Shown in pieces: positions 9,828-18,810 of a stretch of 64,000 bases of DNA. The translations under genes were made by a program, and so were the position numbers. Each line of letters begins with the position of its first letter. The stretch's first letter is position 1. A model generated the notes under the pieces. It was not told where the DNA came from, searched no databases, and worked only from the letters and a program-made list of their open reading frames with translations. The DNA is from Vibrio pomeroyi (GTDB lineage Bacteria; Pseudomonadota; Gammaproteobacteria; Enterobacterales; Vibrionaceae), in contig CP090854.1 of the NCBI GenBank assembly GCA_041879425.1, forward strand, positions 3,348,001 through 3,412,000, in the 5' to 3' direction.

Positions 9828-9866
9828 TATTATGTGAACATTCCGGCGGCGAATGTTCACATAATA
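9828..9866. promoter_or_regulatory. 16-bp perfect inverted repeat in the dcuA leader
   Basis: Arms TATTATGTGAACATTC (9828-9843) and the exact complement (9851-9866) flank the 7-nt centre CGGCGGC. It ends 10 bp before the GAGG ribosome site of dcuA. No U-tract follows, so it is not a simple terminator. It could be an operator or an RNA stem controlling dcuA translation. Confidence 0.75.
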
Positions 9867-9888
9867 AAATCTAAATGAGGTGTTACTT

Positions 9889-11196
9889 ATGATTGCAGTA
9901 GAACTATTTATCGTCCTGCTCTTTATCTTTTTGGGGGCCAGAATTGGCGGTATCGGTATCGGTTTTGCCGGTGGTGCTGGTGTTATTGCCCTATCACTTA
10001 TTCTTGGCGTTCCAACAAGCCAATCTTTCATCCCGATCGACGTAATCTTGATCATCATGTCTGTTATCACCGCAATTGCTGCAATGCAGGTTGCTGGCGG
10101 TATGGACTGGTTGGTGCAAATTGCAGAAAACTTTTTGCGTAAGCACCCTGAACGCATCACCTTTTATGCGCCAATCGTGACCTTTGTAATGACACTAATG
10201 GCGGGTACTGGTCACACAGCATTCTCAACACTTCCTGTTATCGCAGAAGTAGCGAAAGGCCAAGGCGTGCGTCCTTCTCGTCCACTGTCTATCGCAGTTG
10301 TAGCCTCTCAAATTGCTATCACAGCTTCGCCAATCTCGGCAGCGGTTGTGGCTTTCGCGGCAATGCTTGCACCGTTCGGTGTTGATTACCTAACGCTACT
10401 GATGGTTTGTATCCCAACAACCTTCATCGCTTGTATGGTTGGCGCGGTTGTCGCGAACTACATGGGTAGCGAGCTGAAAGACGATCCTGTTTACCAAGAG
10501 CGTCTAGAGAAAGGTCTAATCAAACTGGCAACAGAAGAGAAGCGCGAGATCCTTCCAACAGCGAAGAAAGCGACTTACATCTTCCTAGCAGCGATTGGTT
10601 TCGTGGTTTGCTACGCAGCAGCTATCTCTAGCTCTGTTGGCCTAATTGAAAACCCTGCACTAGGTCGTAACGAAGCAATCATGTCTGTGATGCTAGCAGC
10701 AGCGGCAGCAATCGTTATGTTCACTAAGATTGATGCAGCTAAGATTTCTTCAGCTCCAACATTCCGCTCTGGTATGACGGCGTGTGTATGTGTACTTGGT
10801 GTGGCTTGGTTAGGTTCAACGTTTGTAAACGCACACGTTGCTGAAATCAAAGACGTAGCAGGCGCTCTACTGGCTGACTACCCATGGATGCTGGCGCTTG
10901 TTCTGTTCTTCGCTTCTATGCTGCTTTACTCTCAAGGCGCAACAACCGTTGCACTTATGCCTGCAGCTCTAGCGATTGGCGTAGCACCACTAACAGCGGT
11001 TGCTTCTTTCGCTGCGGTAAGTGCGCTGTTCGTACTTCCAACTTACCCAACACTACTAGCGGCGGTTGAGATGGATGACACAGGCTCAACGCGTATCGGT
11101 AACTACGTATTCAACCACCCATTCTTCATTCCAGGTGTGGTAACAATCAGTACTGCGGTAGCGTTAGGCTTCGCATTCGGCGGTCTGTTTATCTAA
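9889..11196 (+). CDS. dcuA: Anaerobic C4-dicarboxylate transporter DcuA
   Basis: Inner-membrane carrier of the Dcu family exchanging aspartate, fumarate, malate and succinate. 435 aa with about ten or more membrane segments. Family signatures include FLGARIGGIGIGFAGG at the N-terminus, AMQVAGGMDWL, GTGHTAFSTLPVIAEVAK, ASPISAAVV and VLPTYPTLLAA. It reads closer to DcuA than DcuB (IAITASPISAAVV; STLPVIAEVAK). ATG 9889 follows GAGG by 8 nt; an in-frame GTG three codons earlier overlaps the ribosome site. Neighbour aspA supplies or consumes fumarate. Confidence 0.92.
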   Translation: MIAVELFIVLLFIFLGARIGGIGIGFAGGAGVIALSLILGVPTSQSFIPIDVILIIMSVITAIAAMQVAGGMDWLVQIAENFLRKHPERITFYAPIVTFVMTLMAGTGHTAFSTLPVIAEVAKGQGVRPSRPLSIAVVASQIAITASPISAAVVAFAAMLAPFGVDYLTLLMVCIPTTFIACMVGAVVANYMGSELKDDPVYQERLEKGLIKLATEEKREILPTAKKATYIFLAAIGFVVCYAAAISSSVGLIENPALGRNEAIMSVMLAAAAAIVMFTKIDAAKISSAPTFRSGMTACVCVLGVAWLGSTFVNAHVAEIKDVAGALLADYPWMLALVLFFASMLLYSQGATTVALMPAALAIGVAPLTAVASFAAVSALFVLPTYPTLLAAVEMDDTGSTRIGNYVFNHPFFIPGVVTISTAVALGFAFGGLFI

Positions 11197-11218
11197 CATT
11201 CGCTGATGATTGGACTTT

Positions 11219-11245
11219 AAAAAGGAAGCTTCGGCTTCCTTTTTT
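11219..11245 (+). terminator. dcuA terminator
   Basis: 9-bp stem AAAGGAAGC/GCTTCCTTT with a TTCG tetraloop, then T-tract. Confidence 0.95.
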
Positions 11246-11706
11246 GTTTTCTACTCAATGTGATATTTGATACACGTCAAATAACCATTATAAACTTTAA
11301 AACCCGCCCAAAAATAAAGTTTGAATAAAATTCCAAGGTTATTCAACCCCACTAGAAACAACACCTATCAAATCAATCCCCCCTCGCTTTCCTTTAATCT
11401 ACATCGAATATTAATCCAAGCTAATCAACCAAAAAACCTTACCGTTTTTTTGCCATTTTCCAGCCCATTCATTGGCAATTATTTTTGTGAACAACACCAA
11501 ACTTAAATACCAACGTAAGGAATAAAATAACCGCAGCTAAAATAAATCTAAATTCATTTGGATTGGTAAATATAAAAACAACCTTAATTTAAAGTCAGCA
11601 ACTTTTTCTCGTTGGGCACTTTATAAGAGTCAATGTATTTACGATCTATAAATCATTAGTCGCTAATTCACATCACTTCTATTTAAGATGATGTAAGGAG
11701 ATAGCC
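11246..11706. other. Gene-free AT-rich leader before the transporter gene
   Basis: About 460 nt without a convincing gene. It is AT-rich, with a near-palindrome around 11550-11570 and a short stem CATCA...TGATG just before the ribosome site of the next gene (AAGGAG). TGAATAAAATTCC at 11322 only loosely resembles an ArgR half-box pair. I see no sure promoter. Confidence 0.4.
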
Positions 11707-13155
11707 ATGACAACTCAAACGATACCAAGCGAGACCAAAAAGGGTGGCTTCTTTGCCAATTTTAAATTCCCTTCTGCTTATACCATTCTATTTATTCTAA
11801 TTGCATTCGTTGCTCTGCTTACCTGGATTGTTCCTGCGGGACAATACGACCGAGCAATGAATGAAGAACTCGGCCGAGAAGTACCCGTAACAGGCACTTA
11901 TCAAGCGGTAGAGGGCAACCCTCAAGGCGTGATTGACGTACTGCTAGCGCCTATTGACGGCTTCTACGACCACAATAGCTATGAAGCTGCGGCAATCGAC
12001 GTTTCACTGTTCATCTTAATCATTGGTGGCTTCTTAGGGCTAGTGACTAAAACTGGCGCGATTGATGCCGGTATCGAACGCGTCACCGCCCGCTTAGAAG
12101 GGCGAGAAGAGTTGATGATACCAATACTGATGGCACTGTTTGCCGCGGGCGGTACTGTCTACGGCATGGCGGAAGAATCACTGCCCTTCTACACCCTACT
12201 AGTACCAGTGATGATGGCAGCTCGCTTCGACCCTCTGGTCGCTGCTGCAACGGTACTGCTTGGCGCGGGCATTGGGGTGCTTGGCTCGACCATTAACCCG
12301 TTCGCAACGGTTATCGCTGCCAACGCCTCTGGCATTCCATTTACCGACGGTATTGTGCTGCGTGTTGGTATGCTGATTGTTGGCTGGGGTATCTGTGTTG
12401 CTTACGTCATGCGTTACGCAAGAATGGTTCAAGCCGATCCAAGCAAATCAATTGTGTACGACAAGTACGAAGAGAACAAAGCGCACTTCCTTGGCAACGC
12501 AAGTGGCGAAAAACTTGAATTCACCACAACTCGAAAACTGATTCTGACCATTTTTGGCGGCTCATTCGCGGTCATGATTTACGGTGTATCCGTTGCTGGG
12601 TGGTGGATGGCAGAGATCTCTGCAATGTTCTTAGCAGCGACCATCATCGTTGGTATCGTGTCTCGCATGAGCGAAGAAGAGTTTACTTCAAGCTTCATTG
12701 ATGGTGCTCGTGACCTACTTGGCGTGGCGCTTATCATAGGTATCGCGCGTGGTATTGTGGTGGTGATGGACCGCGGTATGATCACCGACACTATCCTCTT
12801 CTCTGCAGAGCAAATGGTCACTGGGTTATCTTCGGTTATCTTTATTAACGTGATGTTCTTCTTAGAGATTCTCTTGTCATTCTTAGTGCCATCAACCTCT
12901 GGTTTAGCGGTACTCACTATGCCAATCATGGCACCATTGGCCGACTTTGCTGGCGTAGGTCGTGACCTTGTTATCACCGCTTACCAATCAGCTTCTGGCT
13001 TGGTGAACTTAATCACACCAACCTCTGCGGTAGTAATGGGTGGTTTGGCGATAGCTCGTGTCCCTTACGTACGCTGGGTTAAATGGGTAATGCCATTAAT
13101 CGGTATCTTGATGGTGTTCTGCATCATTGTTCTGAGTATTGGTGCGCTTATCTAA
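11707..13155 (+). CDS. YfcC/DcuC-superfamily transporter, probable arginine-ornithine exchanger
   Basis: Polytopic inner-membrane carrier of the YfcC family (DcuC-like, Pfam DcuC), 482 aa, about 12 hydrophobic segments. Typical family blocks are WIVPAGQYDR near residue 40, MAEESLPFYTLLVPVM and GSTINPFATVIAA in the middle, and PSTSGLAVLTMPIMAPLAD near the C-terminus. AAGGAG lies 7 nt before the ATG. The substrate is not shown by sequence. Its place directly upstream of arcA-arcC-arcB, in the same direction, suggests the arginine/ornithine exchange that the deiminase pathway needs; related carriers occupy the ArcD position in some streptococci. C4-dicarboxylate or short peptide substrates remain possible. 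Confidence 0.75.
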   Translation: MTTQTIPSETKKGGFFANFKFPSAYTILFILIAFVALLTWIVPAGQYDRAMNEELGREVPVTGTYQAVEGNPQGVIDVLLAPIDGFYDHNSYEAAAIDVSLFILIIGGFLGLVTKTGAIDAGIERVTARLEGREELMIPILMALFAAGGTVYGMAEESLPFYTLLVPVMMAARFDPLVAAATVLLGAGIGVLGSTINPFATVIAANASGIPFTDGIVLRVGMLIVGWGICVAYVMRYARMVQADPSKSIVYDKYEENKAHFLGNASGEKLEFTTTRKLILTIFGGSFAVMIYGVSVAGWWMAEISAMFLAATIIVGIVSRMSEEEFTSSFIDGARDLLGVALIIGIARGIVVVMDRGMITDTILFSAEQMVTGLSSVIFINVMFFLEILLSFLVPSTSGLAVLTMPIMAPLADFAGVGRDLVITAYQSASGLVNLITPTSAVVMGGLAIARVPYVRWVKWVMPLIGILMVFCIIVLSIGALI

Positions 13156-13180
13156 ACAAACACACCTCACTTTCTCACTC

Positions 13181-13206
13181 AAAGCCGCTTTCTAGCGGCT
13201 TTTTTG
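13181..13206 (+). terminator. Terminator after the YfcC-type transporter
   Basis: 9-bp stem AAAGCCGCT/AGCGGCTTT, loop TTCT, then T-tract, 25 nt past the stop. It separates the transporter from arcA. Confidence 0.92.
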
Positions 13207-13970
13207 TCACTATCGATGACCAACAAGACCCTTCCATCGAAACACCCTCACAAGCTGCACACGCATCATTAAGAGCCTCTCTCTCAACCTATCGCCCTAT
13301 CAAAGCAGCAAAACCTAAACGAGCTGAGACACTTGCTAGAAAGCAAAGCTAACCTTTAAATATCGATGCTAAGGTTAATTAAAAAGCAAATATTCATCGC
13401 TACTATATTTAGAGAAATACTTAGTCACTTATTAGCGTTAATTATATTTAAAGTAATTTACGCTGTAATAACCAAAGGACAAACATTAGCTATTTTCATA
13501 GAAAACCGGATTAAAACACTCGATTATAAAGTGTGACCGCAATAGCTTAATTCGCATTTAAATTGTTAAGGAATAATTAATTTCACATTCAAAATTAAAT
13601 ATATAAATACTAACATTGCATACTTCCACCTTAAGCTCATTCTTATCAATAAATTTAATTTGCATATAAACCCCTAGAATTCCCATTCTAGTAATACGAG
13701 TGAAAAAAGCATGCATAATGTTCCCAAAGAGTTAACTATTTAGAAGGGATAGCCAATAGTTAAAAGTGCATAAAGTTTGTTAAAACCCTTAATTTTAAAG
13801 GGCTGCGGGATAAAAAACGATTTGTGATAGATCTCTAAGAATACCTGACTAGCAGGCGTAATATTAATTCCAGACAAGAGATATGAATAAATAATTCATT
13901 CTTCTCAACTGAAAATAAATAATTACTCTTAGCGATAAAAGTAATTCAAATATATAAGAGAGAGACGATC
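13207..13970. promoter_or_regulatory. Long AT-rich arcA upstream region with several inverted repeats
   Basis: Some 760 nt without a supportable gene. Dyads seen: AGCGTTAATTA (13434-13444) with a one-mismatch partner (13454-13464); CTAGAAT/ATTCTAG (13674-13680, 13685-13691); TTAACTATT/AATAGTTAA (13732-13740, 13755-13763); ATGAAT-N5-ATTCAT (13883-13899). The last resembles an ArgR box but with five central bases instead of four. TGTGATAGATCTCTAA at 13823 is a weak CRP-like site. The ribosome site of arcA is a run of GA repeats. Confidence 0.5.
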
Positions 13971-15194
13971 ATGAGTAAGTTCTATGTAGGTTCTGAAATA
14001 GGTCAATTACGCCGCGTTCTAGTTCACCGCCCAAGACGCGCACTGACTCACTTAACACCCTCTAACTGTCACGATTTGCTGTTTGATGACGTACTGGCTG
14101 TTGAGCGTGCAGGTAAAGAGCATGACGCATTTACTCAAACGCTACGTGATCAAGGTGTTGAGGTTCTTCTTCTTACTGACCTACTAGCAGACACGCTAGC
14201 CGTGCCAGAAGCGAAAGATTGGCTTTTGAGCCATCAAGTTTCTGATTACCGCTTAGGCAAAACTTTTGCTAACGATGTGCGCTGCTACTTAGGCGACTTA
14301 CCAAACCTAGAGCTAGCGAAAATCCTAACGGGTGGTCTGTCTTACGCTGAAATGCCAATGAAATCATCTTCAATGATGCAAGGCATGCACACGCCAACTG
14401 ACTTCATTATCGAGCCTCTACCAAACCATCTATTTACTCGCGACACATCTTGCTGGGTATACGGTGGTGTATCAATCAACCCAATGGCGAAACCAGCTCG
14501 TCAACGTGAAACTAACCACGTTCGCGCTATTTACCGCTGGCACCCAACATTCGCAGGCCAAGACTTCATTAAATACTTCGGCGATGAAGAAAGCATCAGC
14601 TACGACAACTCAACCATTGAGGGTGGTGACGTTCTTGTTATCGGTCGCGGCACGGTACTTATCGGTATGTCTGAGCGTACAACAGCACAAGGTGTTGAGC
14701 ACTTAGCATCGAGCCTATTCAAACACGGTCAAGCGAAACAAGTTATCGCAATGCAGCTACCAAAACACCGCTCTTGCATGCACTTAGACACCGTTATGAC
14801 GCACATGAACGAAGATACCTTCTCTGTTTACCCAGAAGTGGTGAGTAAAGATGTGCAGTGCTGGAACCTAACTGGCGATGAGTCTGGCGCAGTAAAAGTG
14901 AAAGAAGAAGGCTACTTCGTAACGGCTATCGAAAAAGCACTGGGCGTAGACAAGCTGAACCTCATCACAACAGGTGGTGACAACTTCCATGCAGAACGTG
15001 AACAGTGGAACGATGCAAACAACGTTCTAACCGTTAAACCTGGTGTCGTGATTGGCTACGAAGGCAACACCTACACCAACGAAAAATACGACAAAGCAGG
15101 CATCACCGTTCTTCCGATTCCAGGCGATGAACTTGGCCGCGGTCGCGGTGGCGCACGCTGCATGAGCTGCCCAATTGAGCGTGATGGTATCTAA
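13971..15194 (+). CDS. arcA: Arginine deiminase
   Basis: Hydrolyses L-arginine to L-citrulline and ammonia, the first step of arginine fermentation; cytosolic. 407 aa. Guanidino-modifying-enzyme landmarks are [19 protein letters not shown], the catalytic His region MHLDTVMTH, and the C-terminal [15 protein letters not shown] with nucleophile Cys397. It is first gene of arcA-arcC-arcB and begins after a long leader. Activity in acid resistance and anaerobic ATP supply is known for the pathway. Confidence 0.97.
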   Translation: MSKFYVGSEIGQLRRVLVHRPRRALTHLTPSNCHDLLFDDVLAVERAGKEHDAFTQTLRDQGVEVLLLTDLLADTLAVPEAKDWLLSHQVSDYRLGKTFANDVRCYLGDLPNLELAKILTGGLSYAEMPMKSSSMMQGMHTPTDFIIEPLPNHLFTRDTSCWVYGGVSINPMAKPARQRETNHVRAIYRWHPTFAGQDFIKYFGDEESISYDNSTIEGGDVLVIGRGTVLIGMSERTTAQGVEHLASSLFKHGQAKQVIAMQLPKHRSCMHLDTVMTHMNEDTFSVYPEVVSKDVQCWNLTGDESGAVKVKEEGYFVTAIEKALGVDKLNLITTGGDNFHAEREQWNDANNVLTVKPGVVIGYEGNTYTNEKYDKAGITVLPIPGDELGRGRGGARCMSCPIERDGI

Positions 15195-15209
15195 TCACTA
15201 AGACGAAAC

Positions 15210-15247
15210 GGCCAAGTTGAGCAATCTTAAATCATCTCAGCTTGGCC
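15210..15247 (+). other. Stem-loop in the arcA-arcC gap
   Basis: GGCCAAGTTGAG (15210-15221) pairs with CTCAGCTTGGCC (15236-15247): 12 bp with one G-U, 14-nt loop, and no U-tract. In this position it is more likely an mRNA processing or stability element than a terminator. Confidence 0.7.
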
Positions 15248-15266
15248 AAAATGAGAGAACACAATT

Positions 15267-16178
15267 ATGACTAAGCAAACTGTTGTTGTCGCACTCGGTG
15301 GTAACGCCCTACTTCGTCGCGGTGAGCCGTTAGAAGCCGATGTTCAACGCCGCAATATTGAAACGGCGGTGAAAACCATCTCTGAAATCGCAAAAGTGTA
15401 CAACGTGGTGTTAGTGCACGGTAATGGCCCGCAAGTTGGCTTACTTGCTCTGCAAGGTTTGGAATACAAGAAAGTAAATCCATATCCGCTGGATGTATTA
15501 GGCAGTGAGACTCAAGGCATGATCGGTTACATGTTGATGCAAGAGTTCAAGAACTACCTGCCTAACCGCAACATCTCGTGCATGTTGACCCAAATGACGG
15601 TTGATCCAAATGATCCTGCGTTTGCGGATCCAACTAAGCCGATTGGCCCAATCTACGAAGAAGCGGAAGCGCGTGAATTGGCAGAGAAATTCCACTGGAT
15701 CGTCAAACCCGACGGCCAACATTTCCGTCGCGTAGTACCAAGCCCAAGACCAACAGGCATTGTTGAGCACGAAGCGATCACCCAGCTTATCGATGCAGGT
15801 CACCTAGTAATTTGTACTGGCGGCGGTGGCATCCCAGTCAAAAAAGAGAATGGCAAATTAGTTGGTGTGGAAGCGGTTATCGACAAAGACATGTCAGCGG
15901 CTTTCTTAGCGAAACAATTGGATGCGGATGCACTGCTGATTCTGACCGATGCGGACGCTGTATACCTTGATTGGGGCAAACCGACTCAACACGCATTGCG
16001 CAGTACCACGCCAAGTGAATTAGCGATGTTTGAATTCGATGCGGGCTCGATGGGGCCAAAAATCGAAGCATCGTGCGAATTCATTGAGCAAGGCGGCAAA
16101 GTTGTGGGTATCGGCGCACTCGAAGATGGCTTGCAAATCCTGCAAGGCCAAGCGGGCACCAATATTACCAAGGGTTAA
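15267..16178 (+). CDS. arcC: Carbamate kinase
   Basis: Transfers phosphate from carbamoyl phosphate to ADP, giving ATP, CO2 and ammonia; the energy-yielding step of the deiminase pathway. 303 aa, amino-acid-kinase fold. Motifs are VVALGGNALLRRGEP at the N-terminus, VLVHGNGPQVGLL, VICTGGGGIPV, and the nucleotide-binding LLILTDADAVYLDWG. It is 72 nt after arcA, with an intervening stem-loop. GAGAG precedes the ATG. Confidence 0.97.
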   Translation: MTKQTVVVALGGNALLRRGEPLEADVQRRNIETAVKTISEIAKVYNVVLVHGNGPQVGLLALQGLEYKKVNPYPLDVLGSETQGMIGYMLMQEFKNYLPNRNISCMLTQMTVDPNDPAFADPTKPIGPIYEEAEARELAEKFHWIVKPDGQHFRRVVPSPRPTGIVEHEAITQLIDAGHLVICTGGGGIPVKKENGKLVGVEAVIDKDMSAAFLAKQLDADALLILTDADAVYLDWGKPTQHALRSTTPSELAMFEFDAGSMGPKIEASCEFIEQGGKVVGIGALEDGLQILQGQAGTNITKG

Positions 16179-16262
16179 CGGGCTAACGAGCCTCTATAAC
16201 CTTGTAAACACAGAATTAAACGTAACAAACAGAACCGAACAAATTTAACTAAATATTGAATC

Positions 16263-16302
16263 GCGCTTTCTTGGATTTTCTTTCCCTGTAACAAGGAAGC
16301 GC
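16263..16302 (+). other. Stem-loop in the arcC-arcB gap
   Basis: GCGCTTTCTTG (16263-16273) pairs with CAAGGAAGCGC (16292-16302): 11 bp with one U-G, 18-nt loop, no U-tract. It is analogous to the hairpin in the preceding gap. Confidence 0.65.
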
Positions 16303-16325
16303 CTAAATCTAAAAAGGAATACATC

Positions 16326-17336
16326 ATGGCTTTTAACCTACGCAATCGTAACTTCCTAAAACTACTAGATTTCACTCCACGCGAAATTCAACACTTGTTA
16401 GATCTTTCTATGGAGCTTAAAAAAGCGAAGTACAACGGTTACGAACAGCCAAAACTGACTGGCAAAAACATTGCGCTTATCTTTGAGAAAACCTCGACTC
16501 GTACTCGTTGTGCATTCGAAGTTGCGGCATTCGACCAAGGTGCTCGCGTCTCTTACTTAGGCCCATCTGGCTCTCAAATTGGCCACAAAGAATCAATGAA
16601 AGATACGGCTCGCGTTCTTGGTCGTATGTACGATGGCATTGAATACCGCGGCTTCGGTCAAGAGATCGTTGAAGAGCTAGGCGCATACGCTGGCGTGCCA
16701 GTATGGAATGGCCTGACTGACGAATTCCACCCGACTCAAATCCTTGCAGACTTCCTAACCATGACCGAATACGGCCGTGGCAAACAACTGCATGAAATCA
16801 GCTTTGCTTACCTAGGTGATGCTCGCAACAACATGGGTAACTCTCTGATGGTTGGCGCAGCGAAAATGGGTATGGACATTCGCCTTGTTGCTCCAAAACA
16901 GTTCTGGCCACAAGAAGAACTATTGGCTCAGTGTCGTGAAATCGCAGAGCACACAGGCGGCAAAATCACACTGACTGAAGATGTTCAAGAAGGCGTGCAA
17001 GGTTGTGACTTCCTGTACACCGATGTTTGGGTATCCATGGGCGAAGCGAAAGAAGCATGGGCTGAGCGCATCAACCTAATGATGCCTTACCAAGTGAACA
17101 TGGAAATGCTGAAAGCAACGGGTAACCCACATGTGAAATTCATGCACTGCCTACCGGCTTTCCACGGTGAAGACACCACTGTTGGCAAACAGCTTGCTGC
17201 TGAATATCCACAACTAAAAGACGGCGTTGAAGTAACAGATGAAGTGGTTGAGTCTGAATACTCTATCGTGTTCGATGAAGCTGAAAACCGTATGCACACC
17301 ATCAAAGCAGTAATGGTTGCAACCCTAGGCAGTTAA
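16326..17336 (+). CDS. arcB: Ornithine carbamoyltransferase (catabolic by context)
   Basis: Interconverts citrulline + phosphate and ornithine + carbamoyl phosphate; cytosolic. 336 aa, like the E. coli ArgF/ArgI type. Carbamoyl-phosphate motif STRTR is at 57-61; FHPTQ and the ornithine-site [10 protein letters not shown] are present. The position after arcA-arcC argues for the catabolic direction, but the sequence alone does not exclude a biosynthetic (argF) or dual role. AAGGA is 8 nt before the ATG. A terminator lies about 130 nt downstream. Confidence 0.92.
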   Translation: MAFNLRNRNFLKLLDFTPREIQHLLDLSMELKKAKYNGYEQPKLTGKNIALIFEKTSTRTRCAFEVAAFDQGARVSYLGPSGSQIGHKESMKDTARVLGRMYDGIEYRGFGQEIVEELGAYAGVPVWNGLTDEFHPTQILADFLTMTEYGRGKQLHEISFAYLGDARNNMGNSLMVGAAKMGMDIRLVAPKQFWPQEELLAQCREIAEHTGGKITLTEDVQEGVQGCDFLYTDVWVSMGEAKEAWAERINLMMPYQVNMEMLKATGNPHVKFMHCLPAFHGEDTTVGKQLAAEYPQLKDGVEVTDEVVESEYSIVFDEAENRMHTIKAVMVATLGS

Positions 17337-17342
17337 TTACCC

Positions 17343-17390
17343 AAACAGCTAAACAGCTAAACAGCTAAACAGCTAAACAGCTAAACAGCT
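17343..17390. repeat. Six tandem copies of AAACAGCT
   Basis: Six perfect, uninterrupted 8-bp units immediately after the arcB stop and before the operon terminator. Such a microsatellite is prone to slippage; being outside the coding sequence, it would alter only the 3' untranslated region. Confidence 0.97.
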
Positions 17391-17464
17391 AAGAATCGAA
17401 ACAACTAATAAGTTAAGCACTCACTTGTTCGCAAGACATTGACAAGTTAAGTGCAATGACAGGG

Positions 17465-17519
17465 AAATGCGGGTGGCGTACTTGGGATTTAACCCTTGGA
17501 TAAAGCCCGCATTTTTTTT
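17465..17519 (+). terminator. arc operon terminator
   Basis: Outer stem AATGCGGG (17466-17473) with CCCGCATT (17506-17513), an inner GGG/CCC helix in the loop, then eight T. Confidence 0.8.
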
Positions 17520-17705
17520 CATGAACTTGAAGGGATTATCGCCCCAAAAAGCCTGAGATTTTCTGTTTCAACAAGGGCTTAAATCAAAGCCAAATGCAGA
17601 CGTTATTTCGCATAAAAATCCATTAAATGAATACTTTACAGAAAGTATTGCATGGCGTTTTTATCTGAGTATAATCCTCCGCAATTTGTCTTAAGAGAGC
17701 AAAAA

Positions 17706-17813
17706 ATGAACTGCAATTTTGTCGCACATGATTGTCAAACTACACGTCCGAGAGTGGCGTTGGTGTCATTTTTATTTTGCTCTATTGATCGTTTCGAAGC
17801 CTCCTATTTTTAG
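17706..17813 (+). CDS. pyrL: pyrBI leader peptide (PyrL type)
   Basis: A 35-codon open frame starts with ATG 17706, 5 nt after AAGAGAGC, and ends with TAG inside the attenuator hairpin. It has no homology expectation; what matters is translation coupled to transcription. Its middle is U-rich (around 17768-17778), which provides the UTP-sensitive RNA polymerase pause known for E. coli pyrBI. When UTP is low, the paused polymerase lets the ribosome catch up and block the terminator. The peptide sequence differs from E. coli PyrL, as is usual. Confidence 0.75.
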   Translation: MNCNFVAHDCQTTRPRVALVSFLFCSIDRFEASYF

Positions 17814-17826
17814 GGGGCTTTTTTTT
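17797..17826 (+). terminator. pyrBI attenuator
   Basis: 10-bp stem AAGCCTCCTA/TAGGGGGCTT with one U-G pair, TTTT loop, then eight T, located 40 nt before pyrB. The leader-peptide stop codon lies in the descending arm. Confidence 0.92.
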
Positions 17827-17865
17827 GTCCGCAATTTGACTGTATGCATAGAAGGAAGACCCGTT

Positions 17866-18795
17866 ATGGCGCATTCGTTATTTAACAAGCACATCATCTC
17901 CATACCTGAGCTCACTCGTAATGAACTGGAGCTTATCGTCGACACAGCAGCAAGACTCAAGGCCGAGCCAAACCCAGAGTTGCTAAAAAATAAAGTCGTT
18001 GCAAGCTGCTTCTTCGAGCCTTCAACTCGAACTCGTCTTTCATTTGAAACCGCCGTTCAACGCCTTGGTGGCACGGTCATCGGCTTTGATAATGGCGGTA
18101 ACACATCACTGGCGAAGAAAGGCGAAACGCTAGCCGATTCGGTGCAGGTTATTTCATCTTACGTCGATGCTTTTGTCATGCGTCACCCACAAGAAGGGGC
18201 AGCGCGTTTAGCGTCTGAATTTTCTAACGGTGTTCCGGTGGTAAACGGCGGCGACGGTGCCAACCAACACCCGACGCAAACCTTGCTGGATCTGTTCTCG
18301 ATTTACGAAACGCAGGGCACGCTTGATAACCTCAATGTGGCATTCGTCGGCGACCTAAAATATGGCCGCACCGTACACTCATTGACGCAAGCACTATCAA
18401 AATTCAATAACGTACGTTTCTTCTTTATTGCGCCAGAAGTGTTAGCGATGCCTGATTACATCTGTGAAGAACTGGAAGAGATGGGTATCCAATACAGCAC
18501 CCACAGCAGCATTGAAGAAGTGGTGCCTGAGCTGGATGTTCTGTACATGACTCGCGTACAGAAAGAGCGCTTTGATGCATCAGAATACGCGCACATGAAA
18601 TCGGCTTACATTCTAACAGCTGATACGCTGAAAGATGCACGCCAAAACATGAAAGTGCTTCACCCACTGCCACGTGTCGACGAAATCACAACTGATGTAG
18701 ATAAAACGCCACACGCTTACTACTTCGAACAAGCTGAAAACGGTGTATATGCTCGCGAAGCCCTATTGGCCCTAGTTCTTAACGACACTTTATAA
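17866..18795 (+). CDS. pyrB: Aspartate carbamoyltransferase catalytic chain
   Basis: Condenses carbamoyl phosphate with aspartate in de novo pyrimidine synthesis; catalytic trimers assemble with PyrI dimers. 309 aa (E. coli 311). The N-terminus is [18 protein letters not shown] lies at 53-57, and [18 protein letters not shown] and MTRVQKERF are conserved. ATG 17866 is chosen: the frame is open upstream to 17719, but that stretch is the attenuator and gives no family match. A purine-rich GAAGGAAG precedes the ATG. Confidence 0.97.
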   Translation: MAHSLFNKHIISIPELTRNELELIVDTAARLKAEPNPELLKNKVVASCFFEPSTRTRLSFETAVQRLGGTVIGFDNGGNTSLAKKGETLADSVQVISSYVDAFVMRHPQEGAARLASEFSNGVPVVNGGDGANQHPTQTLLDLFSIYETQGTLDNLNVAFVGDLKYGRTVHSLTQALSKFNNVRFFFIAPEVLAMPDYICEELEEMGIQYSTHSSIEEVVPELDVLYMTRVQKERFDASEYAHMKSAYILTADTLKDARQNMKVLHPLPRVDEITTDVDKTPHAYYFEQAENGVYAREALLALVLNDTL

Positions 18796-18810
18796 GCAGG
18801 AGAAACAGTC

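Noticed and set aside
9828..9866. CRP site in the dcuA leader
   Set aside because: TGTGA and TCACA halves occur, but 21 bp apart instead of 6; not a CRP site.
13083..13352. Plus-strand 89-codon frame overlapping the end of the YfcC-type gene
   Set aside because: It runs through the strong terminator at 13181-13206 and shares coding sequence with the real gene; a shadow frame.
13823..13838. CRP site upstream of arcA
   Set aside because: Only the left half TGTGA is good; the right half matches 3 of 5.
13883..13899. ArgR box upstream of arcA
   Set aside because: The half-sites are good but separated by five bases rather than the four of the E. coli consensus, so kept only as a candidate in the region description.
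17343..17390. CRISPR-like repeat array
   Set aside because: Units are contiguous 8-mers with no spacers; a simple microsatellite.
17719..17865. N-terminal extension of pyrB
   Set aside because: The stretch contains the attenuator stem and T-tract and has no match to the PyrB N-terminus; ATG 17866 is right.
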